Of a stretch of DNA of 64,000 nucleotides, positions 51,718-60,494 are shown piece after piece. Source of the stretch: Ruixingdingia sedimenti. GTDB lineage: Bacteria; Pseudomonadota; Alphaproteobacteria; Rhodobacterales; Rhodobacteraceae. Where the stretch lies: NCBI RefSeq assembly GCF_031432425.1, contig NZ_JAVKPH010000017.1, forward strand, positions 24,404 to 88,403. Direction: 5' to 3'. Made by a program: the position numbers and the translations under genes. Every line of letters starts with the position of its first letter. Within the stretch, counting starts at the first letter, position 1. The notes under the pieces are model-generated. The model saw only the letters and a program-made list of their open reading frames with translations. It had not been told where the DNA came from and did no database searches.

Positions 51718-52561
51718 CGGCCGGTCGCAGATACGCCGCCGCATCGGCCTGCGGCTGTGGCTGTCGGGGGGGTGGATCGCGCTGCTGGTTCTGGGCGCGG
51801 TGCTGGCGCCCTGGATCGCGCCGCAGGATCCGCTGGCGCAGGATCTGTTCACCAGCCGCCTGCCGCCTTTCTGGATGGCGGGGGCGGAGCCGGGCTATTG
51901 GCTGGGGTCGGATTCGCTCGGCCGCGATGTGCTGAGCCGCATTCTGCATGGCGCGCGCGTGGCGCTGGTGGTGGCGCTGGTCGCGGGGCTGGCGACGGGG
52001 GTCATCGGCGCGGCTTTGGGGCTGATCGCGGGCTATTACCGCGGATGGGCGGATCTGGTGATTTCCCGGCTGGTCGACATCTGGATGGCCTTTCCGCCGG
52101 TGCTGTTCGCCATTCTGCTGATCGCGGTTCTGGGCACCGGGCTGACCTCCATCGTCATCGCCATCGTGGTGATCGACTGGACCCGTTTCGCCCGCGTCGT
52201 GCGGGCCGAGGCGATGGCGCAGGGGGCGATGGATTATGTCGCCTCCGCCCGTGTGGCCGGGCAGCGGCGGTTCGGCACCATGCTGACGGAAATCCTGCCC
52301 AATGTGCTGCCCACCATCGGCGTGCTGCTGACGCTGGAAATGGGCATCGCGGTGATCGTCGAGGCGATATTGTCTTTCGTGAACCTGTCGATTTCCACCG
52401 ATGCGCCCACCTGGGGCGGCATGATCGCCGAAGGCCGCACCTCGATCCATCAGGCATGGTGGGTGCTGGTGTTCCCGCTGGTGGCGCTTTTCCTCACCGT
52501 CCTGTCCTTTTCCCAACTGGGCGAGGGGCTGAAGGACCGTTTCGACCCGGTGCTGCGATGA
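51710..52561 (+). CDS. ABC transporter permease, DppC type
   Basis: A 283-residue permease: WLGSDSLGRDVLSRILHGAR opens the conserved transmembrane region, and the EAA loop is in DYVASARVAGQRRFGTMLTE. About six membrane helices. It overlaps the upstream permease by 8 bp and the downstream ATPase by 4 bp (ATGA), consistent with one translationally coupled complex. Confidence 0.94.
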   Translation: MRDGRSQIRRRIGLRLWLSGGWIALLVLGAVLAPWIAPQDPLAQDLFTSRLPPFWMAGAEPGYWLGSDSLGRDVLSRILHGARVALVVALVAGLATGVIGAALGLIAGYYRGWADLVISRLVDIWMAFPPVLFAILLIAVLGTGLTSIVIAIVVIDWTRFARVVRAEAMAQGAMDYVASARVAGQRRFGTMLTEILPNVLPTIGVLLTLEMGIAVIVEAILSFVNLSISTDAPTWGGMIAEGRTSIHQAWWVLVFPLVALFLTVLSFSQLGEGLKDRFDPVLR

Positions 52562-53430
52562 GCTTCCTGTCCATCCGCAATCTTTCCGCCGTGCTGGACG
52601 GCGGCCCGCGGCTGTTGCGTTCGGTCAGCCTCGATGTCGCGGCGGGCGAGGTGCGGGGGCTGGTGGGCGAAAGCGGCGCGGGCAAAAGCATGATCGGCAA
52701 GGCGATCCTCGGCACCCTGCCGCGCGCGGTGAGGGTGGTCGAGGGCGAGATCTGGCTGGATGGCGTGGACCTGCTGGCGCTGCCCCCGGCGGAACGGCGC
52801 CGGCGGGTGGGGGCGGCCTGCGCGCTGATCCCGCAGGATCCGCTGACCGCGCTCAACCCCTCGCGCCGGGTGGGGCCGCAGATCACCGGGCGGCTGGTGG
52901 ACATATTGGGCTGGTCGCGGGCGGATGCCACGGCGCGGGCGATAGACCTGCTGGACGAGGTGCAGATCCGCGACCCGGCCCGGGTGATGCGGTCCTATCC
53001 GCACGAACTGTCGGGCGGCATGCGCCAGCGGATCCTGATCGCCGCCGCCTTCGCGGCAGAGCCCCGGCTGATCGTGGCGGACGAACCCACCACGGCGCTG
53101 GACGTGACGGTGCAGAAACAGATCCTGCGGCTGATCCGCCAGTTGCAGGAACGCCATGGCACGGCGCTGCTGTTCGTCACCCACGACCTCGGCGTGGTGT
53201 CGAAGATCTGCCAGCGGCTGAGCGTCCTTTACGCCGGCAAGGTGGTCGAGGATACCGATGTGCGCGCCTTCTTCGCCGCCCCCCGCCACCCCTATTCCGC
53301 CGCCCTGCTGGCCGCGACGCCGAAATACACCGACCCCGAAAGCTCGCTGACGCCGGTGCCCGATGCGGTGATCCACGCCGTGCAGGCCGAGGTCGAGGCG
53401 GCAGAGACGGAGTGGCGCGATGCACGATGA
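52558..53430 (+). CDS. ABC transporter ATP-binding protein, DppD type
   Basis: A 290-residue ATPase. Walker A GESGAGKSM (~38), signature LSGGMRQR (~148), Walker B LIVADEPTTALD (~167) and H-loop FVTHDLGVV. The C-terminal oligopeptide-type tail (RHPYSAALLAATP) identifies the peptide-importer subfamily; the cysteine-rich Fe-S tail of some DppD proteins is absent. It overlaps DppF by 11 bp. Confidence 0.94.
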   Translation: MSFLSIRNLSAVLDGGPRLLRSVSLDVAAGEVRGLVGESGAGKSMIGKAILGTLPRAVRVVEGEIWLDGVDLLALPPAERRRRVGAACALIPQDPLTALNPSRRVGPQITGRLVDILGWSRADATARAIDLLDEVQIRDPARVMRSYPHELSGGMRQRILIAAAFAAEPRLIVADEPTTALDVTVQKQILRLIRQLQERHGTALLFVTHDLGVVSKICQRLSVLYAGKVVEDTDVRAFFAAPRHPYSAALLAATPKYTDPESSLTPVPDAVIHAVQAEVEAAETEWRDAR

Positions 53431-54223
53431 CCTCTACCGGATCGAAGGGCTGCGGCTGTCGCTGGCCGACATGACGCAAAAGCCGCTGTTCGGCGCGACG
53501 CCGCGGATCGAGATCCTGCACGGGCTCGATTTCAGCGTCCGGCGGGGCGAGGTTCTGGGGATCGTCGGCGGATCGGGGTCGGGGAAATCCACGCTCGGCC
53601 GGGTGCTGGTGCGGCTGCTGGAACCCTCGGGCGGCCGGGTGCTGTTCGACGGCCAGGACATCACCCACCTGCCCGAACCCGCGCTGCGCCCGCTGCGGCG
53701 GCGGTTCCAGATGATCTTTCAGGATCCCATGTCCTCGCTCAACCCCCGCCGGCGGGTGGGGGGGATCATCGCGGGGCCGCTCCGCCTGCACGGGTTGGAC
53801 GGCATCGACGCGCGGGTGGACCGGGCGCTCGACCATGTGGGCCTGCCGCGCGCCTTCCGCCACCGCTTTCCGCACGAACTCTCGGGCGGCCAGCGCCAGC
53901 GCGTCGGCATCGCCCGCGCCATCGCGCTGGAACCCGAATTCATCCTGGCGGATGAAATCGTGTCGGGCCTCGATGTCTCCAGCCAGGCGCAGGTGCTGAA
54001 CCTGCTGGAAGGGCTGGTGCGCGATCTGGGGCTGACGCTCGCCTTCATCAGCCACGACCTGTCGGTGATCCGGCGGCTCTGTTCGCGCATCCTCGTGCTG
54101 CATCAGGGGCGGATCGTGGAACAGGCGGCGACGGCCGCGCTTTTCGCCGCCCCGCAGGCCGCCTATACGCGCGAATTGCTGGACGCGATCCCCCTGCCCG
54201 ACCCGGACCAGCCCTGGGCGTGA
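53420..54223 (+). CDS. ABC transporter ATP-binding protein, DppF type
   Basis: A 267-residue ATPase with Walker A GGSGSGKST, signature LSGGQRQR and Walker B FILADEIVSGLD (Ile-Val in place of Pro-Thr, a substitution often seen in this branch), and H-loop FISHDLSVI. The last gene of the importer. R5 follows and separates it from an unrelated exporter. Confidence 0.94.
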   Translation: MHDDLYRIEGLRLSLADMTQKPLFGATPRIEILHGLDFSVRRGEVLGIVGGSGSGKSTLGRVLVRLLEPSGGRVLFDGQDITHLPEPALRPLRRRFQMIFQDPMSSLNPRRRVGGIIAGPLRLHGLDGIDARVDRALDHVGLPRAFRHRFPHELSGGQRQRVGIARAIALEPEFILADEIVSGLDVSSQAQVLNLLEGLVRDLGLTLAFISHDLSVIRRLCSRILVLHQGRIVEQAATAALFAAPQAAYTRELLDAIPLPDPDQPWA

Positions 54224-54253
54224 ACCGGCGCCCGCGCGCCCGGCCCGCCGCCC

Positions 54254-54340
54254 CGGGAGCCAGCCTGAAGATGCAGACTGCGGCTTCATCTTGCCTGAAA
54301 TACTCCGGGGGTCCGGGGGCTGGCCCCCGGCGCCGCCCTG
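54254..54340. repeat. Half palindromic element R5
   Basis: One arm in the type-b form: GCGGCTTCATCTTGCC, AAATACTCCGGGGGTCC, then the GGGGGCTGGCCCCC hairpin. Matches the right arm of R6 (58812-58866) almost base for base. It lies in the 202-bp gap between the importer and the LolD-like ATPase; the rest of the gap shows no gene. Confidence 0.75.
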
Positions 54341-54425
54341 TCCACCCGCACTGCCCTGAGGGGTGCGCGGCTTTGCCCCTTGACCGGACCGGCGCGGCGG
54401 ACGAGCCTGCGCAAAAGGGGATAGG

Positions 54426-55136
54426 ATGGAACGCAAGCCGGTCTTCCGTACCGAGGGCCTGACGCGGGTCTACGACACCGGCGCGGTGCAGGTGCAGGCC
54501 CTGCGCGGGGTCGATCTCACACTTTACGAGGGCGAGATGGTGGTGCTGCTCGGCGCCTCGGGGTCGGGCAAGTCGACGCTGCTCAACATCCTCGGCGCGC
54601 TCGACCGGCCCTCGGGGGGGCGGGTGTTCTTTCGCGACCGCGAACTGACGCATCTGTCGGATGCCGCGCTGACCGCGTTCCGGCGCGATCATGTGGGCTT
54701 CGTGTTCCAGTTCTACAACCTCGTTCCCAGCCTGACGGCGCGCGAAAACGTGGCGCTGGTGACGGAAATCGCCGCCCGCCCGATGCGGCCCGAAGAGGCG
54801 CTCGACCGGGTGGGCCTCGCGCACCGGATGGATCACTTCCCCGCCGAACTGTCGGGGGGCGAACAACAGCGGGTCGCCATCGCGCGGGCCATCGCCAAGC
54901 AGCCCGACGTGCTGCTGTGCGACGAACCCACCGGCGCGCTCGACAGCCGCACCGGGATCACGGTGCTGGAGGCGCTGGTGGCGATCAACCGCGATCTGGG
55001 CACGATGACCGCGCTCATCACCCACAACGCCGAGATCCGCCGCATCGCCGACCGGGTGCTGATCCTGGCCGACGGGCGCATCCAGCGGGTGGAGGAAAAC
55101 ACCGAACGCGCCGACCCGTCCGAGATCAGCTGGTGA
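54426..55136 (+). CDS. ABC transporter ATP-binding protein, LolD/MacB type
   Basis: A 236-residue ATPase: Walker A GASGSGKSTL (~42), Q-loop FVFQFYNLVPSLTARENV, signature LSGGEQQRVAIARAI (~140), Walker B VLLCDEPTGALD. The LTAREN block marks the MacB/LolD/DevA mechanotransmission family. It is coupled to the FtsX-like permease (TGATG). No lipoprotein-sorting partners are adjacent, so MacAB- or DevCBA-like export is the better guess. Confidence 0.93.
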   Translation: MERKPVFRTEGLTRVYDTGAVQVQALRGVDLTLYEGEMVVLLGASGSGKSTLLNILGALDRPSGGRVFFRDRELTHLSDAALTAFRRDHVGFVFQFYNLVPSLTARENVALVTEIAARPMRPEEALDRVGLAHRMDHFPAELSGGEQQRVAIARAIAKQPDVLLCDEPTGALDSRTGITVLEALVAINRDLGTMTALITHNAEIRRIADRVLILADGRIQRVEENTERADPSEISW

Positions 55137-57499
55137 TGCGCGCGCTGGACCGCAAGCTGATACGCGACCTGCGCCGGATCTGGGCGCAAAGCCTCGCCAT
55201 CGCGCTGGTGCTGGGTTGCGGGGTGATGGTGCTGGTGCTGGCGCAGGGGGCGGAACGCTCGCTGACCGGCACGCGCGATGCCTATTACGAACGCAACCGT
55301 TTCGCCGATGTCTTTGCCGGCGCCACCCGCGCGCCGCGCGACCTGCTGGCCGACATCGCGCAACTCGACGGTGTGGCGCAGGCCGAGGGGCGGATTTCCT
55401 TTCCCGTGGTGCTCGACATTCCCGGGCTGACCGAACCCGCCGCGGGGCGGGTGATTTCCCTGCCCGCGGGGGGCGAGCCGCTGCTGAACCTGCCCCTGCT
55501 GCGTCAGGGCCGCATGCCCGACCCGCTGCGCGACGACGAGGTGCTGCTGTCGGAGGATTTCGCCCGCACCAACGCGCTGGCCCCCGGGGCGCGGTTCCGG
55601 GCGCTGCTGAACGGGCAGTTGCGGGACCTGACGGTGGCGGGGCTCGCGCTGTCGCCCGAATTCATCTATCTGATCGGCCCCGGCACGATCATGCCCGACG
55701 ACCGCCGCTATGGCGTGATCTGGATGAACGAGACCGCGGCCGCCGCCGCCAAGGACCTGACCGGCGCCTTCAACGAGGTCACGTTGCGGCTGACCCGCGA
55801 CGGGCGGCCCGAGGCGGTGATCGCAGCACTCGACCGGCTGCTGGAACCCTATGGCGGCACCGGGGCCCATGGGCGCGACCGGCAGACCTCGCATGCCTTT
55901 TTGCAAAGCGAACTGGATCAGTTGGGGGCGATGGCGCTGATCCTGCCGCCGGTGTTCCTGATCGTGTCGGCCTTTCTGGTGAACATGGTTCTGGGCCGCC
56001 TGATCGCGCTGGAACGCCAGCAGATCGGCCTGCTGAAGGCGGTGGGCTATACCACGCGCGAAATCGCGGGCCATTACCTGCGCATGAGCATCGGCATCGG
56101 CATCGGCGGCGTCGCCGCCGGCTGGGCCGCAGGCATCTGGCTGGGGCACGAGACGACCCAGCTTTACGCCGAATTCTACCGCTTTCCCTATCTGCTCTAC
56201 GCCCCCGGGGGCGGGGCCTTCGCGGTGTCGGGGCTGGCGGGGATCGCCACCGTCATCCTTGGCGCGCTGCGCGCCGTCTGGGGCAGCGTGCGGCTGAGCC
56301 CCGCCGCCGCCATGTCGCCCCCCGCGCCCCCCGTGTTCCGGCGCGGGCTGGCCGACCGGATGGGCGCGCTGTTGCGGCTGCGGCAGACGACGATGATGAT
56401 CCTGCGGTCGATCACCCGCTGGCCGGGCCGCGCGGCGGTGACGCTGTTCGGCGTTTCCGCCTCGGTCGCCGTGCTGGTGGCGAGCTTTTTCGCCTTCGAC
56501 GCCTCGCGCGCGATGGTGGACGAGGTGTTCCACCGCGCCAACCGCCAGCATGTGACGCTGCAACTGACCTCCGACCGGACGCTGGATGCGATCGAGGCCG
56601 CGGGGCGGCTGCCCGGCGTCCTGCGGGTCGAGGGCGGCTATGCCCTGCCGGTGCGGCTGATCCACGGCCACCGCGAAAAGCTGCTGGCGTTGCAGGCGCG
56701 GGCCGAGGGCGCGGAACTGACCCGCCTTCTGGACCCCGAGGGCCGCCCGGTGCCCCTGCCCGCCGCGGGGCTGGTGCTGCCCGAAAGCCTGGCGGCGGAT
56801 CTGGGCGCGGGGCCGGGCGATGTGCTGGCGGTCGAACTGCTGGTCCCCCCGCGGGAGGTGTTGCGCATCCCCGTCACCGGCGTGGTGCGCCAGAGCCTCG
56901 GCCAGACGCCCTATATCCGCGACGATGCGCTGCATGCGCTGATGCGGCAGGCGCCGGTGGTGAACCAGCTGGACCTGCTGGTCGATACCGACGCGCTGCC
57001 CGCGCTGCATGCGGCGGTGAAACAGTCGCCCGCCATCGCGGGGATCACGCTCTGGACCGATGTGCGCCGGCAGTTCGACCAGACCTTGCAGGAAAACCTG
57101 ATCACCATGACGGTGATCTATGTCACGCTCGGGGTGCTGATCACGGTGGGCGTGGTCTACAATGCCGCGCGCATCCAGCTGTCGGAACGCGCGCATGAAC
57201 TGGCCAGCCTCAGGGTTCTGGGCTTCACCCGGTTCGAGGTGGGCTATGTGCTGGTGGGCGAACTGATGCTGCTGACGGTGGTGGCGATCCCGGTGGGGTG
57301 GCTCGCGGGCTATGGCTTTGCGGCGCTGATGGCGCAGGGGATCTCGACCGATCTTTTCCGCATCCCGCTGGTGATCGCGCCGCAGACCTATGCCATCGCC
57401 GCGCTGGTGGCGTTCTGGGCGGCGCTCGCCTCGGCGCTGGTGGTGCGGCGCAGGCTCGACCGGGTGGATATCGCCACCGCCCTGAAACGGAGGGAATGA
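55136..57499 (+). CDS. FtsX-like permease, two-repeat form
   Basis: A 787-residue inner-membrane protein with the eight-helix, two-FtsX-domain layout. N-terminal helix (IALVLGCGVMVLVLAQGAER), large periplasmic part, three-helix FtsX block ~residues 265-390, a second N-terminal-type helix near 440 (AVTLFGVSASVAVLVASFFA), another periplasmic domain and the last FtsX block ~665-775 (VLITVGVVYNAARIQLSERA). It overlaps the ATPase by 1 bp and the adaptor start by 4 bp. With those it should form a tripartite-style exporter; substrate unknown. Confidence 0.9.
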   Translation: MRALDRKLIRDLRRIWAQSLAIALVLGCGVMVLVLAQGAERSLTGTRDAYYERNRFADVFAGATRAPRDLLADIAQLDGVAQAEGRISFPVVLDIPGLTEPAAGRVISLPAGGEPLLNLPLLRQGRMPDPLRDDEVLLSEDFARTNALAPGARFRALLNGQLRDLTVAGLALSPEFIYLIGPGTIMPDDRRYGVIWMNETAAAAAKDLTGAFNEVTLRLTRDGRPEAVIAALDRLLEPYGGTGAHGRDRQTSHAFLQSELDQLGAMALILPPVFLIVSAFLVNMVLGRLIALERQQIGLLKAVGYTTREIAGHYLRMSIGIGIGGVAAGWAAGIWLGHETTQLYAEFYRFPYLLYAPGGGAFAVSGLAGIATVILGALRAVWGSVRLSPAAAMSPPAPPVFRRGLADRMGALLRLRQTTMMILRSITRWPGRAAVTLFGVSASVAVLVASFFAFDASRAMVDEVFHRANRQHVTLQLTSDRTLDAIEAAGRLPGVLRVEGGYALPVRLIHGHREKLLALQARAEGAELTRLLDPEGRPVPLPAAGLVLPESLAADLGAGPGDVLAVELLVPPREVLRIPVTGVVRQSLGQTPYIRDDALHALMRQAPVVNQLDLLVDTDALPALHAAVKQSPAIAGITLWTDVRRQFDQTLQENLITMTVIYVTLGVLITVGVVYNAARIQLSERAHELASLRVLGFTRFEVGYVLVGELMLLTVVAIPVGWLAGYGFAALMAQGISTDLFRIPLVIAPQTYAIAALVAFWAALASALVVRRRLDRVDIATALKRRE

Positions 57500-58704
57500 T
57501 GCGGACAGGCAAGGTGATCGCGGGCGTGGCGGGGGCGGCGGCGGTGGCCGGGCTTCTGGCCTGGGCGTTCTGGCCGCGCCCGGTGGCGGTGGATCTGGCG
57601 CCGGTGGTGGCGGGGCCCATGCAGGTGACGGTGGCCGCCGACGGCGTGACGCGGATCCGCGAACCCTATCTCGTCACCGCACCGGTGGCCGGGACCACCA
57701 CGCGCATGCCGGTGCAGGTGGGCGACGCGGTGGTGGCCGGTGAAACCGTGGTGGCGGTGATCCAGCCGCTGGCGCCCGCCTTTCTGGACGCCCGCGCCCG
57801 CGCGCAGGCAGAGGCCGCGGTGGGCGAGGCGGAGGCGGCGTTGCGCGTGGCCGAGGCGCGGCTGGCGCAGGCGCGCACCGACCTGACCCATGCCGAAACC
57901 GAACACGGCCGCTACAGCACGCTCGCCGCCCGCGGCGCGGTGCCCGCCCGCGCGCTCGAGGATGCGCAGGCCGCCCGCGATGCGGCGCGCGCGGCGGCGG
58001 CGGCGGCGCAATCGGCGGTGGACCTGCAACAGGCGGCATTGCTGCGGGCGCGGGCGCAGCTTCTGGAACCGGCCGGCAACGGGGCGGCGTCCAGCGCCTG
58101 CTGCGTGGAACTGCGCGCGCCCCATACCGGCACGGTGCTGGAGGTCGAAAACCTCAGCGCCCGCCCCGTCACCGCCGGCGCCCCCCTGCTGACCATCGGC
58201 GATCTGGCGGATCTGGAGATCGTGGCGGACCTGCTGTCCGCCGATGCCGTGCGCGTCGTGCCCGGGGCGCCCGCGCTGGTGGACCGGTGGGGCGGGCCCG
58301 GCACCATCCGCGCGGTGGTGCGGCGGGTGGACCCCTCGGCCTTCACCAAGGTCTCGGCCCTGGGGATCGAGGAACAGCGGGTGCGCGTGCGCCTCGACCT
58401 CGTGACCCCGGCGGAGGAGCGCGCGGGCCTGGGCGAGGCCTACCGCGTGCATGTCCGCGTGGTGGTCTGGGAAGCGGCCGAGGTGATACAGGTGCCGCTC
58501 AGCGCGATCTTCCGCGCGGGCGAAGGCTGGGCCGTGTTCCGCGAATCCGGCGGCCGCGCCCTGTTGACCCCGGTCGGGATCGGCCGGCAGACGCAGACCG
58601 ACGTGCAGATCCTGTCGGGCCTGACCCCGGGCGAGCGCGTGGTCGCCTTCCCCGGCAATGCGGTGGAGGACGGCACGCGGATCGCCGCGCGCGAAGACGG
58701 CTGA
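57499..58704 (+). CDS. Periplasmic adaptor (HlyD/RND MFP family)
   Basis: A 401-residue adaptor. N-terminal anchor (VIAGVAGAAAVAGLLAWAFW), a biotinyl-lipoyl half (PVAGTTTRMPVQVGDAVVAG), an Ala/Gln-rich helical hairpin (~95-190) and the beta-barrel (ELRAPHTGTVLEVENLSARP). Two adjacent ATGs (57496, 57499) are possible; the second leaves better spacing from GGAGG. It completes the ATPase-FtsX-adaptor set. No outer-membrane factor gene is near. Confidence 0.9.
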   Translation: MRTGKVIAGVAGAAAVAGLLAWAFWPRPVAVDLAPVVAGPMQVTVAADGVTRIREPYLVTAPVAGTTTRMPVQVGDAVVAGETVVAVIQPLAPAFLDARARAQAEAAVGEAEAALRVAEARLAQARTDLTHAETEHGRYSTLAARGAVPARALEDAQAARDAARAAAAAAQSAVDLQQAALLRARAQLLEPAGNGAASSACCVELRAPHTGTVLEVENLSARPVTAGAPLLTIGDLADLEIVADLLSADAVRVVPGAPALVDRWGGPGTIRAVVRRVDPSAFTKVSALGIEEQRVRVRLDLVTPAEERAGLGEAYRVHVRVVVWEAAEVIQVPLSAIFRAGEGWAVFRESGGRALLTPVGIGRQTQTDVQILSGLTPGERVVAFPGNAVEDGTRIAAREDG

Positions 58705-58720
58705 GGCTGGCCCGGCGGAT

Positions 58721-58869
58721 GGGGCGGCGCCGGGGGCCAGCCCCCGGACCCCCGGGATATTTAGAGACAGAAAGTGAACAGGGAGTCGCTTTTCGTCCAG
58801 AAGAGGCCCGCGGCTTCATCTTGCCCCAAATACTCCGGGGGTCCGGGGGCTGGCCCCCGGCCCTGCCCT
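58721..58869. repeat. Palindromic intergenic element R6
   Basis: Left arm about 58721-58770 (GGGGGCCAGCCCCCGG hairpin, CCCGGGATATTTAGAGACAG) and inverted right arm 58812-58869 (GCGGCTTCATCTTGCCCC, AAATACTCCGGGG, GC hairpin). Between convergent genes (adaptor and MBL protein), it is the most complete copy together with R2. Confidence 0.82.
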
Positions 58870-58894
58870 TACCACCGGCGCGACGCCCGGGTAC

Positions 58895-60484
58895 CTAGCC
58901 CTCGCCCTCCAGCCCGCGGCGCAGGCGGCGCAGGATCACGGCGCGGGCCTTTTCGTCGGCGGCGGCATCCAGCGCGGCGTGGATGTCGAGGATCAGTTGC
59001 GCGGCGTCGTTGTGCCAGTCGAGCCGCGCCGTCTGATCCCGTTCCAGCCGCGGCGGCGCCGCGGGGGCGAGCATGCGCGCGCCCGCAAGCGTCAGTTCCG
59101 CGCCATCGTCCAGCGCCGGGATCACCACCCGTTCCGGCGCCACGATCCCGTCCAGACGCGCCGCCAGCCCCGCCAGCGCCCGGGGTTCGCCATGCACCAG
59201 AAAGACGTTCTGCGCGATCGGCATCCGTTCGCGCAGCCATTGCGCCAGTTCCGGCCCGTCGGCATGGCCGGAATAGAGGTCGAGCGAACGGATGCGGGCG
59301 CGCACGGCGAATTCCTCGCCCTGGATGCGCACCGCCGGCGCGCCGTCCAGCAGGATGCGGCCCAAAGTGCCCTCGGCCTGATAGCCGGTCAGCAGCACCG
59401 TCGCCTCGTCGCGCCAGATCCAGTTCTTCAGCCGGTGGCGGATGCGCCCCGCCTCGCACATGCCGGAGGCGGCGATGACGATATGGAACCCCTGCACCCG
59501 GTCGAGCGCGCGGCTTTGTTCCACCGTTTCGGTAAAGCGCAGGTGGTGGCTTGCCAGCGCCTCGGTCAGCAGCCGCCCGCCTTCCAGATCGCGGGCATGG
59601 CGGGCGAAGACCTGCGTCGCGCGGGCGGCAAGGGGCGAATCCACATAGACCGGGATCCGCGGCAGTTCCTTGCGCGCGGCCAGCAGCGTCAGGTCGGTGA
59701 TCAGTTCCTGCGCGCGTTCCACCGCGAAGGATGGGATCAGCAGCGCGCCGTTGCCGTGCATCGCCGCCAGCACCTCGTCGCGCAGCAGGGCGCGGCGGGT
59801 TTCGGGGCTGGCGTCGGGGCGGTCGGTGTCGCCGTAGGTCGACTCGCAGATCACATGGTCGAGGCCCGCCGGCGCCTGCGGGTCGGGCTGCAACAGCTTG
59901 AAATCCGGGCCCAGATCGGCCGACACCAGCAGGCGCAGCGGGCGGTCCCCGCCCGGTTCGGCCAGTTCGATCTCCACCGAGGCCGAACCCAGCATATGCC
60001 CCGCGTTCCAGAACCGCGCCCGCACCCCGGGCAGCGGGGTGAACCAGTCGCAATAGGGCGCGGGGCGGAACAGTTTCAGGCAGGCCGCCACATCGGCCGC
60101 CGTATAGATCGGCTGCAACGGCGGGCGGTGGCGGTGCGCGTTGCGGCGGTTGAGCTGTTCGACCTCGATTTCCTGGATATAGGCGCTGTCGGGCAGCATC
60201 ACCCCGCACAGATCCGCCGTCGCCGGGGTCGCATGGATCGCGCCCTTGAACCCCTGCCGCACCAGTTTGGGCAGAAGCCCGCTGTGGTCGATATGCGCAT
60301 GGCTCAGCACCACGGCGGCCAGTTCGCGCGGGTCGAAGGGAAAATCGCGGTAGTTCAGTTCCTTTTCGGTCTTGGACCCCTGGAACATCCCGCAATCGAC
60401 GAGGAAGGCGCCCTGCCCGGTCTCGAACCGGAAGCACGACCCGGTGACGCCCCCCGCGGCGCCGTGGAAATGGACCTTGACCAT
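58895..60484 (-). CDS. MBL-fold protein with beta-CASP/RMMBL domain (CPSF-like RNase family)
   Basis: A 529-residue metallo-beta-lactamase protein. N-terminal zinc motif LSHAHIDHSG (~60), beta-CASP insert (GNGALLIPSFAVERAQELI) and C-terminal Zn-dependent RNA-specificity part (SLDLYSGHADGPELAQWLRE, VFLVHGEPRALAGLAARL). Close relatives include YSH1/CPSF-73-like bacterial proteins with ribonuclease activity; the cellular role here is unknown. It follows the hydrolase at 60495 by 10 bp on the same strand. Confidence 0.88.
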   Translation of the reverse strand: MVKVHFHGAAGGVTGSCFRFETGQGAFLVDCGMFQGSKTEKELNYRDFPFDPRELAAVVLSHAHIDHSGLLPKLVRQGFKGAIHATPATADLCGVMLPDSAYIQEIEVEQLNRRNAHRHRPPLQPIYTAADVAACLKLFRPAPYCDWFTPLPGVRARFWNAGHMLGSASVEIELAEPGGDRPLRLLVSADLGPDFKLLQPDPQAPAGLDHVICESTYGDTDRPDASPETRRALLRDEVLAAMHGNGALLIPSFAVERAQELITDLTLLAARKELPRIPVYVDSPLAARATQVFARHARDLEGGRLLTEALASHHLRFTETVEQSRALDRVQGFHIVIAASGMCEAGRIRHRLKNWIWRDEATVLLTGYQAEGTLGRILLDGAPAVRIQGEEFAVRARIRSLDLYSGHADGPELAQWLRERMPIAQNVFLVHGEPRALAGLAARLDGIVAPERVVIPALDDGAELTLAGARMLAPAAPPRLERDQTARLDWHNDAAQLILDIHAALDAAADEKARAVILRRLRRGLEGEG

Positions 60485-60494
60485 CCGTCCCCCT

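Noticed and set aside
17527..58869. CRISPR-like array from the recurring intergenic sequence
   Set aside because: The copies are dispersed over 41 kb, palindromic and not separated by regular spacers; no cas genes.
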